DNA of 64,000 nt from contig JAUVVG010000026.1 of NCBI GenBank assembly GCA_030604735.1, positions 1 to 64,000 on the forward strand, read 5' to 3'. Position 1 is the stretch's first letter, and every line of letters starts with the position of its first letter. The notes beneath the pieces were generated by a model that saw nothing but the letters and a program-made list of their open reading frames with translations, had not been told where the DNA came from and did not search any database. Source of the stretch: Azoarcus sp. (lineage in GTDB: Bacteria > Pseudomonadota > Gammaproteobacteria > Burkholderiales > Rhodocyclaceae). This document shows, piece by piece, positions 7,943-16,857 of this stretch. The position numbers and the translations under genes were made by a program.

Positions 7943-9163
7943 CTACCAAAGCAGTTCGTCGAAGCGCGCGAGGTGCGCCTGCCAGCTGTAGCGGGTTTCG
8001 ACGCATTGGCGCGCGTTAGCGCCGACCTCATGGGCGCGGGCCGGATCGCGCAGCAGGGCGAGCGTCTCGCGGGTGAAATCCGCATCCGATTCGGCGGTGA
8101 TGAAGTCGCGTCCCGGGTCACCGGCGAGGCCGGTCGCCGATGCGGTCGAAACGACTACCGCCTGCCCCATCGCCATCGCTTCGAGCACCTTGTTCTGGAT
8201 GCCACGCGCCACACGTAGCGGCGCGACCACCGCCTCTGCATGCGCGATCCACGGGCGCACGTCGGGCACCTTGCCGGTGACGACGACACCCGGGCCGGCC
8301 AGCGCCTGCACCGCCGGGACCGGGTTCATGCCGACGATGTAGAAGCGAACCTCGGGTACTTCGGCGCGGATTTGCGGCAGGATGTCCTGCGCGAACCAGG
8401 TGACGGCGTCGATGTTGGGCCAGTAGTCCATCGCGCCGGTGAACACGATCACCGCGCCACCTGCCGGATACGGTGATTCGAATGTGTGCTGGGGCGAAAA
8501 GAACTCGGCGTCCACACCGTTCTGCACCGCGTGGATGCGGTTTGCCATCGGGGGCAGTTGATGACGCAACAGGTCGGCCTCGGCCTCGGTGACGAAGGTG
8601 CTCGCATCGGCCCGCTCGGCCCACTTGCGCTCGAACGCGAGCAGGCGCTCGCCCTCGCGCCGGTATAGCCACGACATCGGCCAGGTGCGGTCTGGCGCGT
8701 ACTGGGTCCATTTGGACGAGTCGAGATCGCAGAAGTCGATCACACGCCGGGTCAGCCCGGGTACGTCCAGGTATTGCGCCATCGGGCCCGAGAAGGCCAG
8801 CGCATCATGTATGCCTTGCGCCGCAATGGTTTCGGTGACCCAGCGACGCATGCCGGCATCGCGGTAATACGGCAGGCTCAGCGCCTCACCGGTCAGCAGG
8901 CCGCGCAGACTCGCGATGCGGGCGCGACGCGGATCGATGGGCACCGCGAAAACGTCCGCGCACCATTCGCGCAGACGTGCCACATGAGCAAGGTCGTCCG
9001 GATCATCGACAAAGGTCCCGAGATATACCCGATGCTGCAACGCGACCTGGCGCAGGATGTTGAACGAACGCAGCTTGTCGCCCTTGTTGGGGGGGTACGG
9101 GATACGGTGGACGAGGTAGAGCAGCGGCTTCTTTGAATCCAGGGTGTCGGGGGTGTTTTGCAT
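7943..9163 (-). CDS. XrtA/PEP-CTERM-associated glycosyltransferase, TIGR03087 type
   Basis: A 406-residue GT-B glycosyltransferase. The N-terminus LLYLVHRIPYPPNKGDKLRS is the hallmark of the TIGR03087 family found only in exosortase A exopolysaccharide loci. The C-terminal half has the GT4-like nucleotide-sugar site (VFTGAMDYWPN, then LEAMAMGQAVV with the conserved acidic residue). It probably works on the cytoplasmic face, adding one sugar of the repeat unit; donor unknown. It is the last gene of the locus and is separated from the rest by REP repeats and a DUF411 gene on the other strand, so it probably has its own promoter. Confidence 0.92.
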   Translation of the reverse strand: MQNTPDTLDSKKPLLYLVHRIPYPPNKGDKLRSFNILRQVALQHRVYLGTFVDDPDDLAHVARLREWCADVFAVPIDPRRARIASLRGLLTGEALSLPYYRDAGMRRWVTETIAAQGIHDALAFSGPMAQYLDVPGLTRRVIDFCDLDSSKWTQYAPDRTWPMSWLYRREGERLLAFERKWAERADASTFVTEAEADLLRHQLPPMANRIHAVQNGVDAEFFSPQHTFESPYPAGGAVIVFTGAMDYWPNIDAVTWFAQDILPQIRAEVPEVRFYIVGMNPVPAVQALAGPGVVVTGKVPDVRPWIAHAEAVVAPLRVARGIQNKVLEAMAMGQAVVVSTASATGLAGDPGRDFITAESDADFTRETLALLRDPARAHEVGANARQCVETRYSWQAHLARFDELLW

Positions 9164-9193
9164 TCAGTCGCCTTGCCGGTCGCAGCGCGCATA

Positions 9194-9456
9194 TTCGCGG
9201 CTCGCTCCGCTCCTACATCGTTCTCGGACATCGATACCCCGTGGCAGGAGCTGCGCAAGCGGCGAACCGCCGTTGCTGAAAGCGGCAATTAGCGCGCACT
9301 GACGCACCTGTTCGCGGCTCGCGCCGCTCCTACATCGTTCTCGGACGTCGATACCCCGTGGCAGGAGCCGCGCAAGCGGCGAACCGCAGTTGCTGAAAGC
9401 GGCAATTAGCGCACACTGACGCACCTGTTCGCGGCTCGCGCCGCTCCTACATCGAA
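9194..9456. repeat. REP macrosatellite, 117-bp units
   Basis: Units beginning TTCGCGGCTCG start at 9194, 9311 and 9428, exactly 117 bases apart; two are full and the third stops after the first core. Each full unit has a forward core (GCGGCTCGCGCCGCTCCTAC) and an inverted partner (GCAGGAGCCGCGCAAGCGGC). The unit differs in size and spacer from the one at 1-337, so the two arrays expanded separately. The stretch from 9457 to 9640 shows no gene; only a ribosome site for the DUF411 gene is evident. Confidence 0.9.
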
Positions 9457-9640
9457 CCCCGACGCGAACCGCTACTTGGATGTATTCGAGATTTATTGCG
9501 TGCATCCATTTACTCTACTGGCTTGCGCTCGATCAATGTGTGCTTGGGCACGATCGGGGATGATCGTGGTCACAGCGCAGTATGCAGCAAGGGCATGGAC
9601 TGGAGCCACCCCTGCCCGCCACAAACGACAAGGAGCAAAC

Positions 9641-10099
9641 ATGAAACTCTCGCTACGATTGAATCGTCTGGTCGCCGTATGCGCCATCGCCGGGTTCCTG
9701 GGCTTGGGGGCAGCGGCTGCGGCCGACCCCGAGGTCGTCATGTACAAGCATCCGCAGTGCGGCTGCTGCGGCGCCTGGGCCGATCACTTGCGCGAGAACG
9801 GGTTCTCGGTAAAGGAAATCTCGACGCTGGATATCGCGCTGGTCAAGAGCGAAGCCGGCGTGCCCGAAGCGCTCGGTTCGTGCCATACCGCCACGGTCGG
9901 CGGATACGTGGTCGAAGGTCATGTTCCGGCTTCTGACGTGAAGCGTATGTTGGCCGAAAAGCCGGAGATCGCGGGTATCTCCGTGCCCGGAATGCCGCTC
10001 GGCTCGCCCGGCATGGAGGGACCCTACGAGGCCGACAAGTATGACGTGATCAGCTTCGACGCAAATGGCAAAACAGTCGGGGTATTTGCCAGTCACTGA
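9641..10099 (+). CDS. Exported DUF411 metal-binding protein
   Basis: The 152-residue protein has a signal peptide (residues 1-28; hydrophobic core LVAVCAIAGFLGLGAAAA, cleavage near AAA-ADPE). The mature part opens with MYKHPQCGCCGAWADHLREN, the Cys-x-Cys-Cys cluster of DUF411, and keeps the SCHTATVGGYVVEGHVPA motif. Family members are periplasmic and often neighbour copper or heavy-metal resistance genes; a role in copper handling is known for some, not shown here. An AGGAG site seven bases before the ATG fixes the start; the open frame reaches back to 9476 without support. It stands alone on the plus strand inside the exopolysaccharide locus. Confidence 0.9.
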   Translation: MKLSLRLNRLVAVCAIAGFLGLGAAAAADPEVVMYKHPQCGCCGAWADHLRENGFSVKEISTLDIALVKSEAGVPEALGSCHTATVGGYVVEGHVPASDVKRMLAEKPEIAGISVPGMPLGSPGMEGPYEADKYDVISFDANGKTVGVFASH

Positions 10100-10213
10100 C
10101 GCTCGGTCACTTTTGTCGGGGAGCGTCGTAATCGCTGCATGACTTATTGCGCCTTCGGCTTATCCCCAGTACGGACCGTGCTGGAGCGTAAGGTGGAAAA
10201 CAGCAGCACTGCT

Positions 10214-10247
10214 TGGTGGATGGCGTCTTCGGCTTATTCACCCTCCA
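10214..10247. repeat. Interspersed GGTGGAT hairpin repeat
   Basis: TTGGTGGATGG and TTCACCCTCCAA form an imperfect stem around CGTCTTCGGC. It is a relative of the element at 1811-1881. It lies in the 239-base gap after the DUF411 gene, which otherwise shows no gene, and may serve as a terminator between these convergent genes. Confidence 0.45.
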
Positions 10248-10338
10248 AGGCCGTGCGAGGGGAACGAACCGTAAGGAAAAAAAGCGCAGCGCCTTCCACG
10301 ATCAGCCGATGAGCGGGGTCCGTGGGTATCTTGCCGGA

Positions 10339-11571
10339 CTACACCTGCGACTGATTCACTTTAGGCGCGGCGGGGTGTCGTCCTAGCAGCGTGCGGTAGG
10401 CGGGTTCATAGTGGGCGACGCTGTTTTTCCAGTTGCGTACCTGTTCGACGAAGTGACGCCCAGCCGCGCGCATGGTGGGCCACTGCTCGCGGTTTGCGAG
10501 CATGTCCTCCACCGTTTCGGCGAGGGCGGACGCACTGCCAGCAGTGAACAGGCGGCCGGTTTCGCGGTCCCGAATGAGTTCCTTGTGGCCGCCGACGTCT
10601 GACGCGACGAACAGTCTCCCCTGCGCCATGGCCTCGAGCGGTTTGAGCGGCGTGACCAGTTCGGTCAGGCGCATCGAATGGCGCGGATAAACGAGTAGGT
10701 CGATCTGGTCGTAGTAGCGACTGACCTCGAAATGCGGGACGCGGCCGGTGAATACGATCCGGTCGGCAATGCCGAGCGCCGCCGCCTGGGCCTTGAGGTT
10801 TGCGTCCTGCGGACCGCCGCCCACCAGCAGGATGCGCAGGTCCGGACGCTGCGCAAGCATGGCTGGGAACGCCGCGAGTAGCAGGTCGAGACCTTCGTAA
10901 GCGTAGAAGGAACCGACAAAACCAAGCACCGTCGCGCCGTCCAGACCGAGTTGCGCGCGCAGTACCGGGTCCGGATCACCCGAGAGCTGGAAATTGTCGA
11001 TATCGACCGCGTTCGGAATGACAGTGACCTTGTCAGCGGGAATAGCGCGGCCGACGATGTCTGCCCGCAGTCCTTCGCAGATGGTGAAGACGTGGTCGAC
11101 CCGACGTAGCGCCCAGGTTTCGAGCGCCCGTGTCAGCCGATAGCGTGCACTGCCCTCGCGGGTGCTGCCGTGGTCGACCGCGGCGTCTTCCCAGAAGGCC
11201 CGGATCTCGTAGGTCACCGGTATGCCGAGCCGGCGCCCGACCCGAATCGCCGGAATCGCATTGAGCACCGGTGAGTGTGCGTGCAGCACATCCGGACGCA
11301 AGCGTGCGGCGAGCCCCTCCAGGCGCCGCTCGGTGGCCCTCATCTGGCGCAATAGCCCAAGCACCGGCGGTTCGTTTTCGACGAAGGGCGTGCGATGAAA
11401 CTCGAGACCGTCGACCACTTCACTCGAAACATCGACCCGACCCTGCTTGGGCGATGTCAGATGATGGGTCTCCCAGCCGCGCGCGCGCTGCTCACGCAGA
11501 ATCGCGGCGGTGCGGAAGGTGTAGCCGCTGTGCAGCGGGATCGAGTGGTCGAGGATGTGGAGGATGCGCAT
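10339..11571 (-). CDS. XrtA/PEP-CTERM-associated glycosyltransferase, TIGR04063 type
   Basis: A 410-residue GT4-type glycosyltransferase of exopolysaccharide synthesis. The start MRILHILDHSIPLHSGYTFR is diagnostic for the TIGR04063 group of exosortase A loci. The C-terminal Rossmann half has VLGFVGSFYAYEGLDLLL and the donor-binding LKPLEAMAQGRLFVASDVGG. I chose the ATG at 11571; an ATG three codons earlier (MTPMRIL) is possible, and neither has a clear ribosome site. The frame continues up into the REP repeats, but that part is repeat-derived. The gap to the amidotransferase upstream is about 400 bases of REP elements. Confidence 0.92.
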   Translation of the reverse strand: MRILHILDHSIPLHSGYTFRTAAILREQRARGWETHHLTSPKQGRVDVSSEVVDGLEFHRTPFVENEPPVLGLLRQMRATERRLEGLAARLRPDVLHAHSPVLNAIPAIRVGRRLGIPVTYEIRAFWEDAAVDHGSTREGSARYRLTRALETWALRRVDHVFTICEGLRADIVGRAIPADKVTVIPNAVDIDNFQLSGDPDPVLRAQLGLDGATVLGFVGSFYAYEGLDLLLAAFPAMLAQRPDLRILLVGGGPQDANLKAQAAALGIADRIVFTGRVPHFEVSRYYDQIDLLVYPRHSMRLTELVTPLKPLEAMAQGRLFVASDVGGHKELIRDRETGRLFTAGSASALAETVEDMLANREQWPTMRAAGRHFVEQVRNWKNSVAHYEPAYRTLLGRHPAAPKVNQSQV

Positions 11572-11616
11572 GGGCGTCATGGTGCGGGTGAGGGCATTCG
11601 TTGTGCAAACGCTGCT

Positions 11617-11960
11617 TTCGCGGCTTGCGCCGCTCCTACAGGGCGTGGCTGGCGGTGCGGTGTGTTCTTGGCCTGCGTTGCTCCAACGGGTGGTGGTTGG
11701 CGGCGCTGGGCGTTCGCGGCTTGCGCCGCTCCTACACGGAGTGGCTGGCGGTGCGGTGCGTACTTGGCCTGCGTCGCTCCAACGGGTTGTGGTTGATGCT
11801 GTGGTTGTAGGAGCGGCGTGAGCGGCGAAGTACAGCGTGGATGCTGATGAAGGCATTCGCGGGTTGTGCTGCTTTTGCAGCAGGCATTCGCGGCTGGCGC
11901 CGCTCCCACATAGGGTTGGGGCGTCCGGAATCCATGGTAGGAGCCGCGCAAGCGGCGAAA
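11617..11960. repeat. REP cluster inside the exopolysaccharide locus
   Basis: Forward cores lie at about 11617, 11713 and 11886, and inverted cores at 11806 and 11935. The first two begin 96 bases apart, and the 96-base unit is repeated with scattered changes (GTGGCTGGCGGTGCGGTG in both). The cluster fills the whole gap between the amidotransferase gene (stop 11979) and the next glycosyltransferase, and no coding region is supported here. Its hairpins may stabilise or end the upstream mRNA. Confidence 0.88.
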
Positions 11961-11978
11961 AACTGACCCTGGGGTGCA

Positions 11979-13925
11979 TCACGATGCTTTTACCAGTTCA
12001 GGTGGTGCCATGGTTGTGATCGTTCTATCGCCAACATGAGCTTGATTCCGCAGGAAGGCCTCGAACATCAGTACGGTCCACAACGGTGAGCTGTAGTCAC
12101 GCCGACCGGATTGATGGGCGTCGACCAGATGACGCAGGTACTGCGGGTTGAAGATGCCGGTGGCGGCCAGGGTGTCGCCCAGGACCGCATCGCGCACCCG
12201 CTGTTTCAGCGGCCCGCGGAACCAGCGCGCCAGCGGCACCGCGAAGCCCATCTTGGGGCGATACAGCACATCGTCGGGCAGGTGCGGCTCCATCGCCTTC
12301 TTGAACAGGTATTTGCCTTCCTGCCCGTGGATCTTGAGACTGGACGGCAACGTCGCGAGCCACTCCACCAGCTCGTGGTCCATCAACGGCTCGCGCACCT
12401 CGAGCGAGTGCGCCATGCTGGCCCGGTCGACCTTGGTGTTGATGTCGCCGATCAGATAGGTCTTCAGGTCCAGATACTGCACCAGCGCGAGCGGATCGTC
12501 GGTGCCGGCATTGTTGCCATGCCGCTGGAACACCTCCTCCGCGTTGTAGCCGGCCAGTTCTCGCTTGAAAGTATCCGAATAAAGGCTGTCGCGCATCTCG
12601 TTGCGCAGGATAGACACCGAATGGAAGTAGGCCTGCACCGAATCGCGTGCGAGAGCTTGAAAAGTAGTCTTGGCGCGGAACATGCGTGGCGCCCAGTCAG
12701 CCTTCGGGTAGAGCCGCCCCAGCGCACCGAAGATCGGACGTCGCACGCCAAGCGGCATGGCACTGCGCAGTCGCTCCTCCATCGCGTGCAGCCGGTAGCG
12801 GCGATAACCGCCAAAGCTTTCGTCCCCGCCGTCGCCCGACAATGCTACGGTGACATGCTTGCGCGCGAGCTGGCACACGCGATAGGTCGGGATGGCCGAG
12901 CTGTCTGCATAGGGTTCGTCGTAGAGCACCGCCAGTGTGTCGATGAGGTCGAAATCGTCCGACTGCACGGTTTCGATGTGATGATTGGTCCGATAGCGAT
13001 CGGCCACGAGCTTGGCGAATGCCGATTCGTTGAAGGCAGGATCGTCGAACCCGATCGAACACGTGTTGACCGGTTCGCCGGAGAGACCCGCCATGATCGC
13101 GACCACGGCGCTGGAGTCTACGCCCCCGGAAAGAAAGGCGCCCAGGGGGACTTCGGAGATCATTCGCAGGCGGATAGATTCGCGCAGGCGCTCGGTCAGT
13201 TCGGTGGTCGCATCCTCGAGACTGAGCGGGTTATCCAGCGTGAAGCGCACGTCCCAGTAACGCTGCGGCGACGACACCGCCTGGCCGCGGCGCAGGGTCA
13301 AGGTTTCTCCCGGACCGAGCTTCGATGCCCCCTTGTAGATGGTACGCGGCTCGGCCACATAGCCCAGCGCGAAATACTCTTCGACCGCGTGCGGATCGAT
13401 GCGCCGGTCCAGGCTGGGGAGCTGCATCAGCACCTTGAGCTCGGAGCCGAAGGCGACCGAACCGTCGTCGAGCAAGGTGTAAAAGAGCGGTTTGACCCCG
13501 AGCCGGTCACGCGCCATGAACAGGGTTTCGCGATTGCGATCATAGAGCGCGAACGCGAACATGCCGCGGAAGCGCGCGACACACTGCTCGCCCCAGGCCT
13601 CCCAGGCATGAACGATGACTTCGGTGTCGCTGCGGGTATGAAAGACGTGACCCAGCGCTTCGAGCTCCGGGACGAGCTGCTGGTAGTTGTAGATCTCGCC
13701 GTTGAACACGACCGCGACCGAACCATCCTCGTTGAACAGCGGTTGCTGGCCGGTCGACAGGTCGATGATCGACAGGCGCCGGTGCGCAAGTGCTACACCG
13801 GGCTCGAAGTGGAAGCCACCCTCGTCCGGTCCGCGATGGAACTGCACGTCATTCATCTTCTGGACGAGCGCGGGATCGAATTCACGCCGTCCCTGAGTAT
13901 CGAAGAGTCCCGCAATTCCGCACAT
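11979..13925 (-). CDS. XrtA-associated amidotransferase (asparagine synthase type)
   Basis: The 648-residue enzyme has a class II glutaminase domain with the catalytic Cys2 (MCGIAGLFD) and a synthetase domain whose PP-loop SGGVDSS starts at residue 266. It belongs to the exosortase-associated amidotransferase group TIGR03108, rather than housekeeping AsnB. It presumably transfers ammonia from glutamine to a carboxyl group, probably amidating a uronic acid or amino-acid substituent of the polysaccharide; the acceptor is unknown. AsnB-like genes of this kind are needed for floc formation in Zoogloea. The gene lies between two locus glycosyltransferases. Confidence 0.93.
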   Translation of the reverse strand: MCGIAGLFDTQGRREFDPALVQKMNDVQFHRGPDEGGFHFEPGVALAHRRLSIIDLSTGQQPLFNEDGSVAVVFNGEIYNYQQLVPELEALGHVFHTRSDTEVIVHAWEAWGEQCVARFRGMFAFALYDRNRETLFMARDRLGVKPLFYTLLDDGSVAFGSELKVLMQLPSLDRRIDPHAVEEYFALGYVAEPRTIYKGASKLGPGETLTLRRGQAVSSPQRYWDVRFTLDNPLSLEDATTELTERLRESIRLRMISEVPLGAFLSGGVDSSAVVAIMAGLSGEPVNTCSIGFDDPAFNESAFAKLVADRYRTNHHIETVQSDDFDLIDTLAVLYDEPYADSSAIPTYRVCQLARKHVTVALSGDGGDESFGGYRRYRLHAMEERLRSAMPLGVRRPIFGALGRLYPKADWAPRMFRAKTTFQALARDSVQAYFHSVSILRNEMRDSLYSDTFKRELAGYNAEEVFQRHGNNAGTDDPLALVQYLDLKTYLIGDINTKVDRASMAHSLEVREPLMDHELVEWLATLPSSLKIHGQEGKYLFKKAMEPHLPDDVLYRPKMGFAVPLARWFRGPLKQRVRDAVLGDTLAATGIFNPQYLRHLVDAHQSGRRDYSSPLWTVLMFEAFLRNQAHVGDRTITTMAPPELVKAS

Positions 13926-13995
13926 GCTGAGTTCCTGGTTCGGCTATGACTGGTTCATTATGCCCAAAGCTCGCGACCGCGGCATCAGCCTGGCA

Positions 13996-15177
13996 TCACG
14001 CGACGAGCCGGTGAGAGGCCATGGCGAGTGCGTACTCATAGAGCACCTGGTAGCTCGACACCATGCCGGACAAACTAAATCGGTTTTCGACCCGTTGGCG
14101 CGCGGCCAGACCGTGCCGCCGAATCAACCCGGGGGTCTGAACATAGCTTTGCATCGCTCGGGCCAGCGCCTGGGGATCCGCCGCCGGTACTAGCTCACCG
14201 GTTTCGCCCGGAACGATGAGTTCCGGATTGCCACCCACGCAGGTCGCGACCACGGGGAGGCCGCAGGCCATGGCTTCAAGAACCGTATTCGAAATGCCCT
14301 CCGCCAACGATGGAAGCACGAACACATCGATCGCGCGCATCGCATCCGCGATGTCGTCACGCTCACCCGCAAGCGATATGCTTTGCGACAGTTCCATCGA
14401 AGCGATCTCGGTGGCCAGCGTGTCTCGCATCGGGCCATCACCTACGATCACCAATTTGAGACGGCCAGCACGCTCGGGGCATTGTTCCAGCAGCAGTCCG
14501 AAGGCTTTGATGAGGTTCAACTGGTCCTTGACCGGTTGCAGGCGGCCAACCGTGCCGAAGGTCAGCCCCCCCTCCTCCGCTGGAGCGGCCTGAGTCGAGT
14601 GGGCGATGTCGGCCTCCACGGCGAGATCCATCACCGGATGAAACCGCCTGGTGTCCACGCCATTGCAGATGCGTGAGACCTTTTGCTGGCGAATTCCGAC
14701 CCGCTCCACGAGGTAGCGCTCGAGATGCGTTGAGAGCGCGACGTACTGGGTAACAAAGGGTCGATAGGCCCGACGTGCGAGCAGGTACTTGCGATTGCTA
14801 CCATCCGGATCAGCGACGTCCCATCCGTGTTCCCCGTGGATTCGGACCGGCACACCAGCCATCCAGGCGGGCACTACGGCCTCAAGCGCAGCCAGGTTAC
14901 GCGTGTGCACGATCGCGGGCTTCAACCGCCTGAACAAGCGGAAAAGTCGCGGATATAGCTTGATACCGTGACCGGGTGTCTTGTTCAGGTCGATGAACCG
15001 GACATCGTCGCGCTGAATACGTTTGGCAAAATCCGGCGAATGAGTGGCCAGCGAAACGATTGCATGACGAAAGGCATGCGGATCGAGCGAATTGATCAGA
15101 TTGACGATACCGTTCTCGAGGCCACCGGTATGAAATCCGTAGACCACATGCACGACCAGCGGTGGGCTCTCGCTCAT
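13996..15177 (-). CDS. XrtA/PEP-CTERM-associated glycosyltransferase, TIGR03088 type
   Basis: A 393-residue GT4 glycosyltransferase. The N-terminus (VVHVVYGFHTGGLENGIVNL) is the signature of the TIGR03088 family of exosortase A loci. The donor site is visible as FGTVGRLQPVKDQLNLI and VLEAMACGLPVVATCVGGNP. It acts in the cytoplasm on a lipid-linked intermediate; sugar unknown. Its ATG overlaps the stop of xrtA (ATGA), so the two are translationally coupled. Confidence 0.94.
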   Translation of the reverse strand: MSESPPLVVHVVYGFHTGGLENGIVNLINSLDPHAFRHAIVSLATHSPDFAKRIQRDDVRFIDLNKTPGHGIKLYPRLFRLFRRLKPAIVHTRNLAALEAVVPAWMAGVPVRIHGEHGWDVADPDGSNRKYLLARRAYRPFVTQYVALSTHLERYLVERVGIRQQKVSRICNGVDTRRFHPVMDLAVEADIAHSTQAAPAEEGGLTFGTVGRLQPVKDQLNLIKAFGLLLEQCPERAGRLKLVIVGDGPMRDTLATEIASMELSQSISLAGERDDIADAMRAIDVFVLPSLAEGISNTVLEAMACGLPVVATCVGGNPELIVPGETGELVPAADPQALARAMQSYVQTPGLIRRHGLAARQRVENRFSLSGMVSSYQVLYEYALAMASHRLVA

Positions 15178-16787
15178 CGCGTGGCCTTAGCGGAGCCAAG
15201 CATGGCGTCGATTGCCTCACGATGATCGCGCAAAAAAGCCTCGACCAAGGGCCTGGCATCATCCCCGCCGTCCTGAGTGGGGGTCAATACCGCCACGAAG
15301 GCCGAATCATCTGCCTGCCCGGTTAGCCGATTGATGGCGAACTGGATCTTGGTGATCTTCTCACTCGTCAGGGCAGCGTCGTTGCTCCAGTACCAGTGCC
15401 AGAAAGCGAGGCTGCGGCCGCGATCACTCAAGATGGTCCGAACGCTGTCCCCACTTGACAACGAGCCCGGCCGACGCGAGGCGAGCTGCCAATTGACCGG
15501 CACGTCGTCGTCCCTGAAGTTCAATCGGTTTGACGACGTCACGAGTTGGCTGCCCGCCCGTTGCTCGGCATAGTAGGCGACGAACAGGGCAACACGTCCG
15601 CCCGAATCATGTTCATAGGTTTGATAGATCAACCCGCGTTCTCCACGAAAACGTGGCATGTAGTCGAAGAAACGGGCCTCTACCTTGGACCACCCCGGCG
15701 CGGCCTCGGGTGCCTTCAGGCTGACCTCGAACGGTGCCAGCGGGGCGTCCAGCTTGTGCAATGCGATGGGCGCGAATGCAAGTGCGACGAAAATAGGCAG
15801 ACTCAGCAGGACCGTACCCGACAGCGACTCGGTTTTCGCACTATGCGCAGCTCCACCGTCAGCGGGGACCGGCGGTTCGTCCTCGCGCCACATTGCCCCT
15901 ATCCAGAACATCAGGCCGATCACGATGCCGAAGAAAACCCATCCATAAAGGAGATGGTCCACCCCGGCAGCAAGCTTGTTATCGCTGAGATGGCCAATCA
16001 TCACGATGATGAAGGCCCGCATCCAGTTGGCGACGATAGGCACGATGATCGCAACGCCAACGAAAATCAGCCTGCGCTTGAGATGCGTATAGTTCAGATA
16101 GGCGAACAGGGTGCCCACCATCAATGAAGCGATGAGATAGCGAATACCGCTGCAGGCCTCCACCACGGACCAGCGGCCACTCGGGATCACGAAGAAAAGT
16201 CCATCCTGATAGACGGGGATGCCTACCAGCCTCAGAGCCCAGACCGTGACGACGGCGGTATAGTCCATCAACATTGGTGTCAGAAACTCACCAATCGGCA
16301 CGCCAAAGAACAAGAACCCCAGAGGGAAGGCGAGCTCCTTGGCCAGGCGGAACCCCAGCATACCGACAAAGGCTATGACGAGCGCACTCATCAGGGAGAG
16401 GTGCGCCAGGGCATTGACAGTGATGAGCTCGGCCACCAGCCAACCGGCCGATGCGACAAGGACGGGGATCGCCATCCAGGGTACCGGCTCGGGTCGCATG
16501 CCAGCAAAGCGGTGTCGCCGATGCCATATGAGCCATGCCGAGATCGGAAAGACGACCAGTCCATGCGCGAAAGTGTCGTAGCTCCACCAGATGCCGGTGA
16601 CCTGTTGAACCGTCGGCCAATACCAACCAACCGTCCACGCGAGGACCGCCAGCAACGCGAAGGCCACCGATGGCAAGCCTTTCGCGCCCGATCGGATGGT
16701 GGCGGTACCGGTCATGCTGCTCGTCACTCCATTACCCATTGGCTCTTCCAGAACTGTAAGGCGTAACCTCAACCGCCACCCTGGCAT
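15174..16787 (-). CDS. xrtA: Exosortase A with C-terminal EpsI domain
   Basis: The 537-residue membrane protein is the sorting enzyme of the PEP-CTERM system: it cleaves proteins at the Pro-Glu-Pro motif and is linked to exopolysaccharide export. About eight transmembrane segments span residues 40-300. The catalytic triad is in place: Cys212 in VVEACSGIRYL, Arg257 in ANWMRAF, His278 in VDHLLYGW. The remaining part, from about 320, is the periplasmic EpsI-type domain. The start at 16787 has the best ribosome site (GAGAGGAG); ATG 16739 is an alternative. No PEP-CTERM substrate protein is encoded in this window, so the substrates lie elsewhere. Confidence 0.95.
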   Translation of the reverse strand: MPGWRLRLRLTVLEEPMGNGVTSSMTGTATIRSGAKGLPSVAFALLAVLAWTVGWYWPTVQQVTGIWWSYDTFAHGLVVFPISAWLIWHRRHRFAGMRPEPVPWMAIPVLVASAGWLVAELITVNALAHLSLMSALVIAFVGMLGFRLAKELAFPLGFLFFGVPIGEFLTPMLMDYTAVVTVWALRLVGIPVYQDGLFFVIPSGRWSVVEACSGIRYLIASLMVGTLFAYLNYTHLKRRLIFVGVAIIVPIVANWMRAFIIVMIGHLSDNKLAAGVDHLLYGWVFFGIVIGLMFWIGAMWREDEPPVPADGGAAHSAKTESLSGTVLLSLPIFVALAFAPIALHKLDAPLAPFEVSLKAPEAAPGWSKVEARFFDYMPRFRGERGLIYQTYEHDSGGRVALFVAYYAEQRAGSQLVTSSNRLNFRDDDVPVNWQLASRRPGSLSSGDSVRTILSDRGRSLAFWHWYWSNDAALTSEKITKIQFAINRLTGQADDSAFVAVLTPTQDGGDDARPLVEAFLRDHREAIDAMLGSAKATR

Positions 16788-16857
16788 CGACTCCTCTCTG
16801 GTCGAGATAGTCGGCACGCAAAGCGATTGTGAGGGTCCGCGGATTCGGTCGCACTGC

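Noticed and set aside
12111-13949. Plus-strand frame of 612 codons
   Set aside because: Antisense to the amidotransferase gene, whose motifs are complete; the long frame is a result of high GC.
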